Source of the DNA: Pseudomonadota bacterium
GTDB lineage: Bacteria; Pseudomonadota; Alphaproteobacteria; Rhizobiales; Devosiaceae
Length of the DNA stretch: 64,000 nucleotides
Direction of reading: 5' to 3'
Assembly (NCBI GenBank): GCA_023393475.1
Contig: JAEWLC010000037.1
Span: forward strand, 274,676-338,675
Shown: positions 9,061 to 17,858 of the stretch, in pieces
Position numbering within the stretch: the stretch's first letter is position 1
Layout: each line of letters starts with the position of its first letter
Notes under the pieces: model-generated
What the model was told of the DNA's origin: nothing
The model's input: the letters and a program-made list of their open reading frames with translations, nothing else
Databases searched by the model: none
Made by a program: the position numbers and the translations under genes

Positions 9061-9140
9061 TGTCATCCCAGCGAAAGCTGGGACCCAAACATCAGCCAGC
9101 GCCAGCCGAGAGTTGGATCCCAGCTTTCGCTGGGATGACA
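9061..9140. repeat. Palindromic intergenic repeat, 23-bp arms
   Basis: Perfect inverted repeat with arms 9061-9083 and 9118-9140 and a 34-base spacer. Arms begin TGTCATCCCAGC and end AGCTGGGA. Same outer TGTCATCCC as the repeat at 1347-1426, but a different inner part. A degenerate single arm (CACCGGTGTCATCC) is at 60111-60124. Confidence 0.85.
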
Positions 9141-9162
9141 CCGGTGAGGAGCCGGGCCAAAT

Positions 9163-10182
9163 ATGAACCACACAAACAATCGCGCCCAGGATCTCGACCT
9201 GCTGAAGACCGTGCTGGTCATCGGCATGATCGGGGCGCATGTCATCCAGCTCATCACCTTCCGGCCCAAGCCCGACGCGGCGATCTTCGCCGAGTACGCC
9301 AACCTCGTGAGCTTCTCCGGCTTCATGTTCGCCTTCGGCATCGGGCTCGGGCTGCCGAAGCCAGAGGGTCGCGTGCGGACCTGGTGGCAGCGGCTTCGTC
9401 CGATCGCGCTGCTGCTGCTCGCGGTCTACGTCTCGTCCTTCGCCTTCGCCCTGCTGGTCGATCGCAAGCCGCTGACGCCCGAACTCGCCATCGATGTGGT
9501 GACCATGCGGCGGCTGTTTGGCTGGAGCGAGTTCCTCGCCACCTTCTTCGTCCTCGCAGTGCTCCAGCTTTTCGCCCGTCCTGCCCTGCTCGCCGTCGGT
9601 CGCAACCCGTGGCTGCTGGTCGGGGTCAGCGTCCTCTGCCTGCTGACGACCTTCTACACCACCGACGCCATCTTCCCGCTGCTGCCGACCCTTGTAAGCC
9701 ACACCGGCATGGCGAACTTCCCGCTCCTGCCCTACCTGCCCTGGTTCCTGCTCGGCATCTGGTACGGCACGCATCCGGTGCGCCTGTGGCACTTCGTGCC
9801 CGCCCTCGCCATCACCGGCTACTGCTTCTGGTTCACCTATCAGACGGGCGGCTTCCCGCAGCGCTTCCCGCCCACGATCCTCTGGATCGTCGGCCCCGCC
9901 GCCATCCTTCTCGCCTATGTCGCCGCGAGCCGCTGGGTCGCCGCCCGCGTCCGTATCCCCGACATCCTGCTGACGCCCGGCCGGCACGTCCTCAGCTTCC
10001 TCGTCCTCAGCAATGTCGCACTGTTCGCGACGCGCTTCGCCATGGGCAGGATCGTGCGCAACACGCTGATGGACGCCGTCGTCGCCATTGGCATCCTCGT
10101 CGTCCTGACGCTGGGCTGGTACGCGTGGGAGCGTCTGCGGCCGGCTATTCGGCGGCGGCCCGCACCGGCACCGGCCCAATAG
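9163..10182 (+). CDS. Multi-pass membrane protein, acyltransferase-3-like
   Basis: 339 residues with about nine to ten hydrophobic spans. The N-terminal DLDLLKTVLVIGMIGAH (residues 9-25) resembles the first helix of membrane acyltransferases (OpgC/acyltransferase-3 and heparan-glucosaminide acetyltransferase-like families), where a conserved His in this helix is catalytic. FLLGIWYG near residue 205 is also found in such proteins. It sits between GH43 and LacI; its 3' end overlaps the convergent lacI stop by 38 bases. It may acylate a glycan or be part of sugar use. Family assignment is tentative, and a plain unknown membrane protein is possible. Confidence 0.55.
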   Translation: MNHTNNRAQDLDLLKTVLVIGMIGAHVIQLITFRPKPDAAIFAEYANLVSFSGFMFAFGIGLGLPKPEGRVRTWWQRLRPIALLLLAVYVSSFAFALLVDRKPLTPELAIDVVTMRRLFGWSEFLATFFVLAVLQLFARPALLAVGRNPWLLVGVSVLCLLTTFYTTDAIFPLLPTLVSHTGMANFPLLPYLPWFLLGIWYGTHPVRLWHFVPALAITGYCFWFTYQTGGFPQRFPPTILWIVGPAAILLAYVAASRWVAARVRIPDILLTPGRHVLSFLVLSNVALFATRFAMGRIVRNTLMDAVVAIGILVVLTLGWYAWERLRPAIRRRPAPAPAQ

Positions 10183-11173
10183 AGCCGCGCTCGATCAGCG
10201 GACACTCGATCTTGATCCGCCGCGGCGATGCCGCGGGCAAGGTTTCGTCGAGCAGCGCGCCCACGGCCCAGCGCGCCATTTCCTCATGTGGCAGCACGAT
10301 CGTGCTCAGCGGCGGATCGAGGAAGGCGCTCGTATCCTCGTCGTCGAAGCCGACGATCGACATGTCGTGCGGTACGCTCAGCCCGCGCTGGCGCAGCGCA
10401 TCGTAGGCGCCGACGGCCATGCGGTCGTTGAAGGCGAAGATCGCGGTCGGCGGGTTGGGCAGGTCGAGCAGCTGGTGCGTCAGCTCGCGCCCGCCGGGAA
10501 TGGTCCAGCCGCCGCGCATGATCAGGCTCTCGTCCACCGGCACGTCCCACGAGGCCAGTGCCTGCCGATAACCCTTCTCGCGGTTCTCCGAAGCCTCGAT
10601 CCAGCTCTCGCCCGCGAGATGCGCGATGCGCCGGTGCCCCGCCTTGAGCAAGGCCTCGGTGGCCGTATGGCCGCCCGCAACGTCGGATGGCAGCACTGCC
10701 GGATGGGCGCGCTTCCGGTCGTAGCAGTTGACCATCACCGTCGGCACGTCGCGCAGCCGCTCGGGCGGCTCGGCCGGCCGGGTGATGAGGCTCGTATAGA
10801 GTACGCCGATGATCTGGTTCTGCAGCAGCATGTCGAGCGCCAGTGCCTCGAGCTTGGGGTCGCCCCGAGTCGAGAATGTCGCCACCACCACGTCCTGCAG
10901 CGCCGCCTCCTCGCGCGCCCCCTCGATGAAGGGCGTCGCGAACGGGGTCGTCGTCACTTCGTCGATCAGGAGCCCGATGACCCGGGTCTTGTTGGCGGGC
11001 ACATGGTGCTGCGGCCCCTTGCGATAGCCCAGCGCCTCGGCCGCCTCGAGCACGCGCTGCCGCGTCGCCTCGGCCACGCGCGCGTTAGCGACGCGGTTCA
11101 GCACCAGCGACACAGTTGCCTGCGAGACACCGGCGCGCTCGCCGATATCTATCATGGTCGGCCGTTTTGCCAA
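10145..11173 (-). CDS. LacI-family transcriptional regulator
   Basis: 342 residues. The N-terminal helix-turn-helix (KRPTMIDIGERAGVSQATVS, about 3-22) and hinge helix (RQRVLEAAEALGY) are typical; the rest is a periplasmic-binding-protein-like sugar sensor domain (about 62-330). The start is set at TTG 11173, five bases after a strong GGAGG (11179-11183), giving MAKRPTMIDI; a TTG four codons upstream lacks this spacing. It is divergent from the GH2 gene. Palindromes with GCTAAT half-sites lie 64 bases upstream of its own start and before GH2 and GH43, so autoregulation and local repression are likely (inference). Confidence 0.92.
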   Translation of the reverse strand: MAKRPTMIDIGERAGVSQATVSLVLNRVANARVAEATRQRVLEAAEALGYRKGPQHHVPANKTRVIGLLIDEVTTTPFATPFIEGAREEAALQDVVVATFSTRGDPKLEALALDMLLQNQIIGVLYTSLITRPAEPPERLRDVPTVMVNCYDRKRAHPAVLPSDVAGGHTATEALLKAGHRRIAHLAGESWIEASENREKGYRQALASWDVPVDESLIMRGGWTIPGGRELTHQLLDLPNPPTAIFAFNDRMAVGAYDALRQRGLSVPHDMSIVGFDDEDTSAFLDPPLSTIVLPHEEMARWAVGALLDETLPAASPRRIKIECPLIERGSIGPVPVRAAAE

Positions 11174-11236
11174 CAAATCCTCCAAGTCCCTTCGCTGCCA
11201 GCACTATCCCCGCGAAGTCCACAGCGCAACCGGCTT

Positions 11237-11251
11237 GCTAATCTCATTAGC
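11237..11251. promoter_or_regulatory. Probable LacI-family operator, site 2 (lacI/GH2 intergenic)
   Basis: Perfect palindrome GCTAATCTCATTAGC, same half-sites and 3-bp spacer as at 7931. It lies in the 161-base divergent region, 64 bases from the regulator start and 65 bases from site 3, a spacing that would allow looping or cooperative binding. Confidence 0.75.
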
Positions 11252-11301
11252 AGCGACAAGGCTTGCCTCGCAGGCGCAAAACCGGTAGCCATAGCCAAAC
11301 T

Positions 11302-11317
11302 GCTAATAAATATTAGC
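11302..11317. promoter_or_regulatory. Probable LacI-family operator, site 3 (GH2 promoter)
   Basis: Palindrome GCTAATAAATATTAGC; the half-sites are identical to those of sites 1 and 2 but the spacer is 4 instead of 3. It ends 18 bases before the GH2 ATG, overlapping the region just upstream of the Shine-Dalgarno GGGAGG, so bound repressor would block initiation or early elongation. Confidence 0.72.
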
Positions 11318-11334
11318 GCCTATGGGAGGACTGC

Positions 11335-14082
11335 ATGATCGGTGAGACTACGGCCGCGAAGGCCAGCGCAAACGCACGCGGGGAAATCTCGCTGGACGGT
11401 GCCTGGCGCTTCAAGCTGGAAGGCCACGGGGATTGGCGCACCGCGACGATCCCGAACCCGTGGCAGGCTGAGTTCACCGACCTGCGCCACTCGACCGGCA
11501 AGGCCGTCTATGCCCGCCAGCTGTCGATCCCGACCGACTGGAAAGGCCGCGAGGTCGCGCTCCGCTTCGGCGCCGTGAACTACTTCGCCGAGGTCCGCCT
11601 CAACGGCCGCGTGCTCGGCACGCACGAGGGCGGCTACCTGCCGTTCGAGTTCCTCGTTCCCGAAGGCACCCCGGCCGAAAGCGCGCTCGAAGTGCATGTC
11701 ACGCTCCCGAGCGGCGACGCAGCCGAATACCCCGATTTCCCCTTCGGCGAAGTGCCGCACGGCAAGCAGAGCTGGTACGGCCCGCTCGGTGGTATCTGGC
11801 AGTCGGTCACGCTGATCGCCCGCGACAAGCGCCACGTTTCACACGTCGCCATCGACGCCGATATCGGCGGTGAAGTCGGCTTCGCCTTCCAGCTCTCGGC
11901 CGCCGCCTCCGGCGCAACCATCCGCGCCACGGTCGACGGCGTCACCGCCGAGACCACCGGCAACAGCCTGAAACTCAAGCTGAACTCGCCAAGACTCTGG
12001 TCGCCCGAGTACCCGAACCTCTACACCGCCAAGGTCGAACTGGTCGTGGGCGGCGAGGTGGTCGACACCACCAGCCACACCTTCGGCTTCCGGAAGATCG
12101 AGACCAGGGGCGGCAAGTTCTATCTCAACGGCGAACCGCTCTACCTCCGCGGCGCCCTCGACCAGGACTACTACCCCGAAGGCATCTGCACCCCGCCGTC
12201 CGTCGAGTTCCTCGAGGACCAGGCGAAAAAGGCCAAGCACCTCGGGCTCAACATGCTGCGCTGCCACATCAAGGTGGCCGACCCGCGCTACTACGAAGTC
12301 GCCGACCGCCTCGGCCTGCTCGTCTGGACCGAAATCCCCAACGTCCAGTACTTCACCGCCGCAGCGGCCCAGCGCATGCGCGACACGATGGAGGGCATCC
12401 TCGCCCGCGACGGCAACCACCCCTCGATCGTCACCTGGACCATCATCAACGAGGACTGGGGCACCCGCCTCGTCGAGAACGCTGACCACCGCCAGTGGCT
12501 CAAGGACACCTATGACTGGCTGAAAGCCAAGGATCCGCGCCGCCTCGTCGTCGACAACTCGGCCTGTATCCCGAACTTCCACGTCAAGACCGACATCGAC
12601 GACTACCACTACTACCGCTCTGTGCCGGAACGCCGCGCCGAGTGGGAAAAGCTGACCGAGGAATTCGCCGCCCGCCCCGACTGGAGCTGGTCGCACCACG
12701 GTGATGGCGAAAAGCGCGGCGACGAGCCGCTGGTCGTTTCCGAATTCGGCGTCTGGGGCCTGCCCCACCCCGATCAGGTCAAGAACGTCGCCGGCGAGGA
12801 GCCCTGGTGGGCCGAGACCGGCAGCAACTGGGGCGACGGCGCCGCCTACCCGCACGGCATCCAGAACCGCTTCCAGACCTACCACCTCGACAAGGTGTTC
12901 GGCACGTTCGACGCCTTTATCGACCAGGTGCAGTGGTACCAGTTCGCCAATCTCAAATACGAGATCGAGTCGATGCGCGCCCACGCGCCGATCCAGGGCT
13001 ACGTCATCACCGAGATGACCGACGTCCACTGGGAAGCCAACGGCCTGCTCGACATCAACCGCAACCCGCGCGCCTTCCACGATCGCTTCGCCGAGATCAA
13101 CAACGACCTCGTCATCGTGCCGCAGATCGACCGCCACGCCGTGTGGTCGGGCGACAGCGTCGCACTGAAGCTCAAGGTCGCGACCGGCGGCCAGTCGGTT
13201 CCATCAGGTGCGACGCTGAGCTGGTCGGTCGATGGCCAGTCGGGCAAGCTCGACGTGCCGGCCACGGCAGGCCTCGAGGTCGCCGATCTCGGCACCACGG
13301 CGATCAAGCTCGACGGCGCGACCCGCGTTACCACCATCGCGCTTAAGCTCGAGGCCGGCGGCAAGCTGCTGTCGAAGAACCAGATCGAAGTCTCGGTCTA
13401 TGCCAAGCGCAGCGCCGGTCCGGCGAAGATCGCCACCGCCGACGCCAACCTCGCGGCCTACGCCAAGGGCCTCGGCTACACCGTCACCGAAGCCGCCTCC
13501 GCCGACATCAACCTCGTCCACGCCCTCAGCGAGGCCGACATCGAAGCGATGCGGAACGGCGCGCGCTACCTCGTCCTCGCCGACGGTTCGGCTGAAACCC
13601 ATCGCACCAACCGCAATCTCCGCATCGAGCCGCCGCGGGCCGAGCCGCCGACCATGCCGCAGAGCAAGGAACGGGCGCGTCACCTCGGTTCCGAAACGCA
13701 GCTGCCCAACATCAACCTGGTGCTGCGTGACGGCACGCTGTGGCGCGGCGACTGGATCGCCAACTTCAGTTGGGTCAAGCGCTCCGGCGCCTTTGCCGGC
13801 CTGCCCGGCGGCCCGCTGCTCGATGTCAGCTTCGACCGCGTCGTGCCGCACCACGTGCTGACCGGCTTCCGCTCGTGGGAGTTCGACGGCCTCGTCGATG
13901 CCGGCGTCGTCATCGGGTGGATCAACAAGCCCGCGGCGACCATCGTCCGCCGCACTGTCGGCCGGGGCGGCCTCGTCGTCACGACCTTCCGGCTCGTCGG
14001 CGACGCGCCGGGGGTGGATCCGGTGGCGGCAACGTTGTTCGACGGGCTGGTGAAAAGTACGACTAATTTGGAGGCCGAATGA
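11335..14082 (+). CDS. Glycoside hydrolase family 2 (beta-galactosidase/glucuronidase-like), cytoplasmic
   Basis: 915 residues without a signal peptide, so probably cytoplasmic and acting on imported oligosaccharides. Sugar-binding jelly-roll (about 18-165; DGAWRFKLEG, LNGRVLGTHEGGYLPFEF), immunoglobulin-like domain (about 170-255) and TIM barrel (about 256-590) are in GH2 order. Acid/base is N372-E373 in TIINEDWG, nucleophile E470 in VVSEFGVWG. An extra 300-residue C-terminal part has two further beta-rich segments, longer than a minimal GH2. SD GGGAGG 6 bases before ATG 11335. Specificity (beta-galactosidase, glucuronidase, mannosidase or arabinosidase) cannot be fixed by eye. Confidence 0.88.
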   Translation: MIGETTAAKASANARGEISLDGAWRFKLEGHGDWRTATIPNPWQAEFTDLRHSTGKAVYARQLSIPTDWKGREVALRFGAVNYFAEVRLNGRVLGTHEGGYLPFEFLVPEGTPAESALEVHVTLPSGDAAEYPDFPFGEVPHGKQSWYGPLGGIWQSVTLIARDKRHVSHVAIDADIGGEVGFAFQLSAAASGATIRATVDGVTAETTGNSLKLKLNSPRLWSPEYPNLYTAKVELVVGGEVVDTTSHTFGFRKIETRGGKFYLNGEPLYLRGALDQDYYPEGICTPPSVEFLEDQAKKAKHLGLNMLRCHIKVADPRYYEVADRLGLLVWTEIPNVQYFTAAAAQRMRDTMEGILARDGNHPSIVTWTIINEDWGTRLVENADHRQWLKDTYDWLKAKDPRRLVVDNSACIPNFHVKTDIDDYHYYRSVPERRAEWEKLTEEFAARPDWSWSHHGDGEKRGDEPLVVSEFGVWGLPHPDQVKNVAGEEPWWAETGSNWGDGAAYPHGIQNRFQTYHLDKVFGTFDAFIDQVQWYQFANLKYEIESMRAHAPIQGYVITEMTDVHWEANGLLDINRNPRAFHDRFAEINNDLVIVPQIDRHAVWSGDSVALKLKVATGGQSVPSGATLSWSVDGQSGKLDVPATAGLEVADLGTTAIKLDGATRVTTIALKLEAGGKLLSKNQIEVSVYAKRSAGPAKIATADANLAAYAKGLGYTVTEAASADINLVHALSEADIEAMRNGARYLVLADGSAETHRTNRNLRIEPPRAEPPTMPQSKERARHLGSETQLPNINLVLRDGTLWRGDWIANFSWVKRSGAFAGLPGGPLLDVSFDRVVPHHVLTGFRSWEFDGLVDAGVVIGWINKPAATIVRRTVGRGGLVVTTFRLVGDAPGVDPVAATLFDGLVKSTTNLEAE

Positions 14083-14201
14083 GCAGCAACTGAATCAGCT
14101 TTTCGGGTTGGAAAGCTGCCGCGCCGCCCTCCAGCGGATGTGATTGCACGCTAACCAACTGATATAAAAGCTGAATTTAGTGCTTCCATTTGATACAGGA
14201 T

Positions 14202-14215
14202 TGACAATATTGTCA
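14202..14215. promoter_or_regulatory. Perfect palindrome upstream of the sugar ABC operon
   Basis: TGACAATATTGTCA is a perfect 14-bp palindrome 78 bases before the ATPase start. Its TTG/CAA-type ends and AT-rich centre resemble GntR-family (FCD) operators, but no GntR gene lies in the window. The TTGACA at its left edge (14201-14206) could double as a -35 box. Confidence 0.5.
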
Positions 14216-14292
14216 GCCGCAATAGCATCAGCGCCGGCTCGCGAGATCCCGAAGGGACGTGCGGGCCGGAGACTACCGGGGAGGATCGCGAC

Positions 14293-15375
14293 TTGGCCGA
14301 AATCAGGCTCGTAAACGTCAGCAAGCAGTTTGGCGCCGTCCGTGTCATCGAGAACGTGACGATGACCATCGAGGACGGCGAGTTCATGGTGTTCCTCGGC
14401 CCATCGGGCTGCGGCAAGTCCACCCTGCTCCGCATGATCGCCGGCCTCGAGGAAATCGACGGCGGCGAGATTCATATCGGCGACAAGCGCGTCGACGGCC
14501 TGCCGCCCTCCGATCGCCAGATCTCGATGGTGTTCCAGAACTACGCGCTCTACCCGCACATGACCGTGCGCGACAACATGTCGTTCGGCCTGCAGAACAT
14601 CCGCATGCCCAAGGAAGAGATCGCCAGGCGCGTCGCGGCAGCCGCCAAAACCCTCGAGCTCGAGCACCTGATCGACCGCAAGCCCGGCCAGCTCTCCGGT
14701 GGCCAGCGCCAGCGCGTCGCGATCGGCCGTGCCATCGTGCGCGATCCCAAGGCCTTCCTCTTCGACGAGCCGCTGTCGAACCTCGACGCCGGCCTCCGCG
14801 CCCGCACCCGCATCGAATTTGCCCAGCTGCACCAGCGCATGAAGACCACCATGATCTTCGTGACGCACGACCAGATCGAGGCGATGACCCTCGCCGATCG
14901 CATCGTGGTGATGAACAACCGCAAGATCGAGCAGATCGGCACCCCGATGGAGATCTACAACCGCCCGGCGTCGCGCTTCGTCGCCGCCTTCGTCGGTTCG
15001 CCCTCCATGAACTTCCTGCCCGTACAGAACATCTCCGATCGCGGTGGCAAGGTGCTGGTGAAGCTGCCCGACAATTCCGAGATCCAGACCGAGATCGTCT
15101 CGTCGCGCGTGCCCAATGACGGCACCGTCACCTTCGGCATTCGTCCGGAGTCGGTGAAAGTGTCCGCCAACGGCGCCATCACCGGCAAGGCCGACGTGGT
15201 CGAGCGCCTCGGCGAGCGCACGCTTGCCTATGTCCGCCTCGCCGACAATTCGGTGGTGATTGCCGAGGACGAGGGCCAGTCGAGCCTCAGTGTCGGCGAC
15301 CAGGTTCGTCTCGATATCGACGGCGCCTCGGCCCATCTGTTCGACGCCAGGGACGTCGCCTACAGCGCGGCATGA
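14293..15375 (+). CDS. Sugar ABC transporter ATP-binding protein, MalK/UgpC-type
   Basis: 360 residues. Walker A GPSGCGKST (about 37-45), Q-loop VFQNYALYPHM, signature LSGGQRQRVAIGRA (about 134-147), Walker B AFLFDEPLSNLD (about 153-164), H-loop THDQ. The C-terminal 120 residues form the OB-fold regulatory domain of the MalK group (FGIRPESV). TTG start at 14293 is supported by GGGGAGG about ten bases upstream. MalK-type ATPases work as homodimers, so one gene suffices for the importer, and they can also energise other family-1 sugar permeases in the cell. Confidence 0.93.
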   Translation: MAEIRLVNVSKQFGAVRVIENVTMTIEDGEFMVFLGPSGCGKSTLLRMIAGLEEIDGGEIHIGDKRVDGLPPSDRQISMVFQNYALYPHMTVRDNMSFGLQNIRMPKEEIARRVAAAAKTLELEHLIDRKPGQLSGGQRQRVAIGRAIVRDPKAFLFDEPLSNLDAGLRARTRIEFAQLHQRMKTTMIFVTHDQIEAMTLADRIVVMNNRKIEQIGTPMEIYNRPASRFVAAFVGSPSMNFLPVQNISDRGGKVLVKLPDNSEIQTEIVSSRVPNDGTVTFGIRPESVKVSANGAITGKADVVERLGERTLAYVRLADNSVVIAEDEGQSSLSVGDQVRLDIDGASAHLFDARDVAYSAA

Positions 15376-15563
15376 GGCCGCCATATCCGCCTTATGGGGA
15401 GATGTAGCTTTATATATCTGAATTCCTGATCCATATCGGAAGATAGGTCAGCGATGATGTCCCGAATGGCCGCCACTGCTCAATGCGCGGAAGGCGGGAC
15501 AGGCCGGCAGGACCGGCCGAAAAACGAACGCATGGAGCGCATCCTTTGGGAGGAAAACAAGCA

Positions 15564-16847
15564 ATGAAGTCGTTCCTTAAACTGGCCCTGATGTCGGCAG
15601 CCCTGCTGTCGACCACCGGCCTTGTGCATGCCCAGGAAACCGTGACCTGGTGGGACTTCCTCGGCGGCGGCGACGGCGTCCGCATGAAGGCGCTGATCGA
15701 GCGCTTCAACACCGAGAACGAAGGCAAGATCAAGATCGAGGCCACCACCCTCGAGTGGGGCACCCCATTCTACACCAAGGTCCAGACCTCGGCCGCCATC
15801 GGCGAAGGCCCGGACGTGATGACCTACCACCTGTCGCGCCTGCCGCTCGGCGTGTCGTCCAGCACCCTCAGCGAGATCACCACCGACGAGCTGACCGCAG
15901 CCGGCCTCTCGGGTTCGGACTTCGCTGAATCGAACTGGAAGGCCGCTCAGGTCGATGGCAAGCAGTATGCCGTTCCGTTCGATATCCACTCGGTCGTCCT
16001 CTACTACAACAAGGACGCGCTGAAGGCCGCTGGCCTGCTCGGTGACGATGGCCTGCCGACCGGCCTCGATGGCGTCGACAACTTCAAGGCCGCGCTGCAG
16101 AAGCTCAAGGACGGCGGCGCCGAATACGGCATCTCCATCCACTCGGCCGCCGGCGACAGCCAGTGGCGCATCTTCTACTCGCTGCTCGGCCAGCAGGACG
16201 GTCAGTTCCTCGATGCCGACGGCAACTTCCTGTCGGGCGACAACCTCGACAAGGCCGTGAAGGCGACCACCGTGGTTGCCGACTGGGTGTCCGCGGGTCT
16301 TGCTCCGGCAGCCACCGAATACCCGGCCTCGATCGCGCTGTTCACCGGCGGCAAGGCGCCGCTGCACATCAACGGCGTGTGGGAAGTCCCGACCATGACC
16401 GACCTCGCCGCCAAGGGTGAGCTCGGCTTCGAGTGGGGCGCTGTTGCCCTCCCGACCTTCTTCGATCACCCGGCAACCTGGGCTGACTCGCATGCCTTCG
16501 CGATCCCGAACCGCGTCGGCAACGAAGTCTCGCCCGAAAAGCGCGCCGCCGTTCTCCAGGTCATCGCCTGGATGAACAAGAACTCGCTCGCCTGGGCTGA
16601 CGCCGGCCACATCCCGGCCTACTCGCCGGTCCGCGAGAGCGAAGAGTTCAAGACCAAGCAGCCGAACGCGACCTACTCGGTTCTCGCCGATACCGCCGTG
16701 TTCGATCCCTCGTCGGTTCTCGCCGGCGTGGCCTCGCCCGTCTACGACGCCGCCGGCAACTACCTGATGCCGGCCGTCAACGGCGAAATCGATCCGCAGT
16801 CTGCCATGGAGCAGATGCGCGACGACCTGCAGGCCCAGGTGGAGTAA
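15564..16847 (+). CDS. Sugar ABC transporter substrate-binding protein, family 1 (MalE-like)
   Basis: 427 residues with a signal peptide (about 1-22, cleavage near VHA|QE). The mature start ETVTWWDFLGGGDGVRMKALIERFN is the family-1 opening strand and helix. A conserved DIHSVVLYYNKDALKAAGL segment marks the hinge region. Start ATG 15564 chosen because GGGAGG lies 10 bases upstream and it begins a good signal peptide; frames opening further upstream would destroy it. Followed by a hairpin and two permeases. Ligand unknown; proximity to GH43 and GH2 genes hints at plant-derived oligosaccharide. Confidence 0.92.
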   Translation: MKSFLKLALMSAALLSTTGLVHAQETVTWWDFLGGGDGVRMKALIERFNTENEGKIKIEATTLEWGTPFYTKVQTSAAIGEGPDVMTYHLSRLPLGVSSSTLSEITTDELTAAGLSGSDFAESNWKAAQVDGKQYAVPFDIHSVVLYYNKDALKAAGLLGDDGLPTGLDGVDNFKAALQKLKDGGAEYGISIHSAAGDSQWRIFYSLLGQQDGQFLDADGNFLSGDNLDKAVKATTVVADWVSAGLAPAATEYPASIALFTGGKAPLHINGVWEVPTMTDLAAKGELGFEWGAVALPTFFDHPATWADSHAFAIPNRVGNEVSPEKRAAVLQVIAWMNKNSLAWADAGHIPAYSPVRESEEFKTKQPNATYSVLADTAVFDPSSVLAGVASPVYDAAGNYLMPAVNGEIDPQSAMEQMRDDLQAQVE

Positions 16848-16866
16848 TCTCCACTCAATCCGGGAC

Positions 16867-16890
16867 GGTCGGCACCTCGCAGTGCCGGCC
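16867..16890 (+). terminator. Hairpin after the sugar-binding protein gene
   Basis: Stem GGTCGGCAC / GTGCCGGCC with one G-T pair and a CTCGCA loop, 19 bases after the stop codon, with no T-run. Position matches post-binding-protein hairpins in maltose-type operons that keep binding protein in excess over permeases. Confidence 0.6.
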
Positions 16891-16928
16891 GCTTCCGCTT
16901 CTATCTTCGGCAGGGGAGGCCATAACCA

Positions 16929-17858
16929 ATGTCAGCAGCCGACATATCCACCGACGCGCCGTTGAAGGCGCGCAAGCAACGCTTCAACTCAAAAGAAGTG
17001 CTGACGGCGCTGATTTTCGTTCTGCCCTTCGTCGTCGTCTACGCCGTTCTCTTCATCTACCCGACGCTCCAGATGATCTGGCTGAGCTTCCACAAGGCTC
17101 CGCTGATCGGCGCGGGCACCTTCATCGGCTTCGATAACTACGAGAGGCTGTTCAAGGATCGCCTGTTCGGCGTCGCCTTTTGGAACACAGTCTATTTCGT
17201 TGCCCTCACGGCAATTCCCTCGACGCTCCTCGCGCTGATGATCGCGATCGGCATCAACCGGCTCAAGGGCTGGGTGCAATCGCTGATCCTCGCCTGCTTC
17301 TTCATTCCCTACATCCTGCCCGTCTCGGTCGTGTTCCGCGTCTGGGGCTGGATGTTCGACAGCCAGTTCGGCATCCTGCAGTCGGTGATCTCGCTGTTCG
17401 CCGGCCAGAACGTCCCGGTGTTCCGCACCCTGCCCCTGTTCATGCCGACCGTGGCCTTCATCACCATCTGGTGGACCATCGGCTTCAACATCCTGCTGTT
17501 CATCGCTGGCCTGAGGAACATTTCGCCCGAGATCTACGAGGCCGCCTCGATCGACGGCACCTCGAAGTTCCGCCAGTTCACCCGCATCACCTGGCCGCTG
17601 ATCTGGCCGATCACGGTTCTCGTGCTCACCATCCAGCTGATCGCGCAGTTCAAGATCTTCGACCAGGTCTACCTGTTCGGCAACGGCGGTCGGTCCGACG
17701 CGACCATGGGTCTTGTCCAGCTGATCTATCGCAGCGCCTTCCAGAAGAATAACGGCGGCTACGGCGCCACTGTCGCGGTGGTCCTGTTCCTCGTCATCGT
17801 CGTCTTCTCGGTCCTGCAGTTCCAGCTTCTTCGCGCCCGGGGAGGCGACAAAAAATGA
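16929..17858 (+). CDS. Sugar ABC transporter permease, MalF-type
   Basis: 309 residues, about six membrane spans beginning at residue 25 (ALIFVLPFVVVYAVLFIYPTLQMIWLSF). The EAA loop is seen as 'EAASIDGTSKFRQFTRITWPLI' (near residues 200-221), the contact site for MalK-type ATPase. It ends with the GTG/ATG overlap typical of the operon: its stop shares ATGA at 17855 with the next permease. SD GGGGAGG precedes ATG 16929. Together with 17855-18754 it forms the heterodimeric channel. Confidence 0.93.
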   Translation: MSAADISTDAPLKARKQRFNSKEVLTALIFVLPFVVVYAVLFIYPTLQMIWLSFHKAPLIGAGTFIGFDNYERLFKDRLFGVAFWNTVYFVALTAIPSTLLALMIAIGINRLKGWVQSLILACFFIPYILPVSVVFRVWGWMFDSQFGILQSVISLFAGQNVPVFRTLPLFMPTVAFITIWWTIGFNILLFIAGLRNISPEIYEAASIDGTSKFRQFTRITWPLIWPITVLVLTIQLIAQFKIFDQVYLFGNGGRSDATMGLVQLIYRSAFQKNNGGYGATVAVVLFLVIVVFSVLQFQLLRARGGDKK

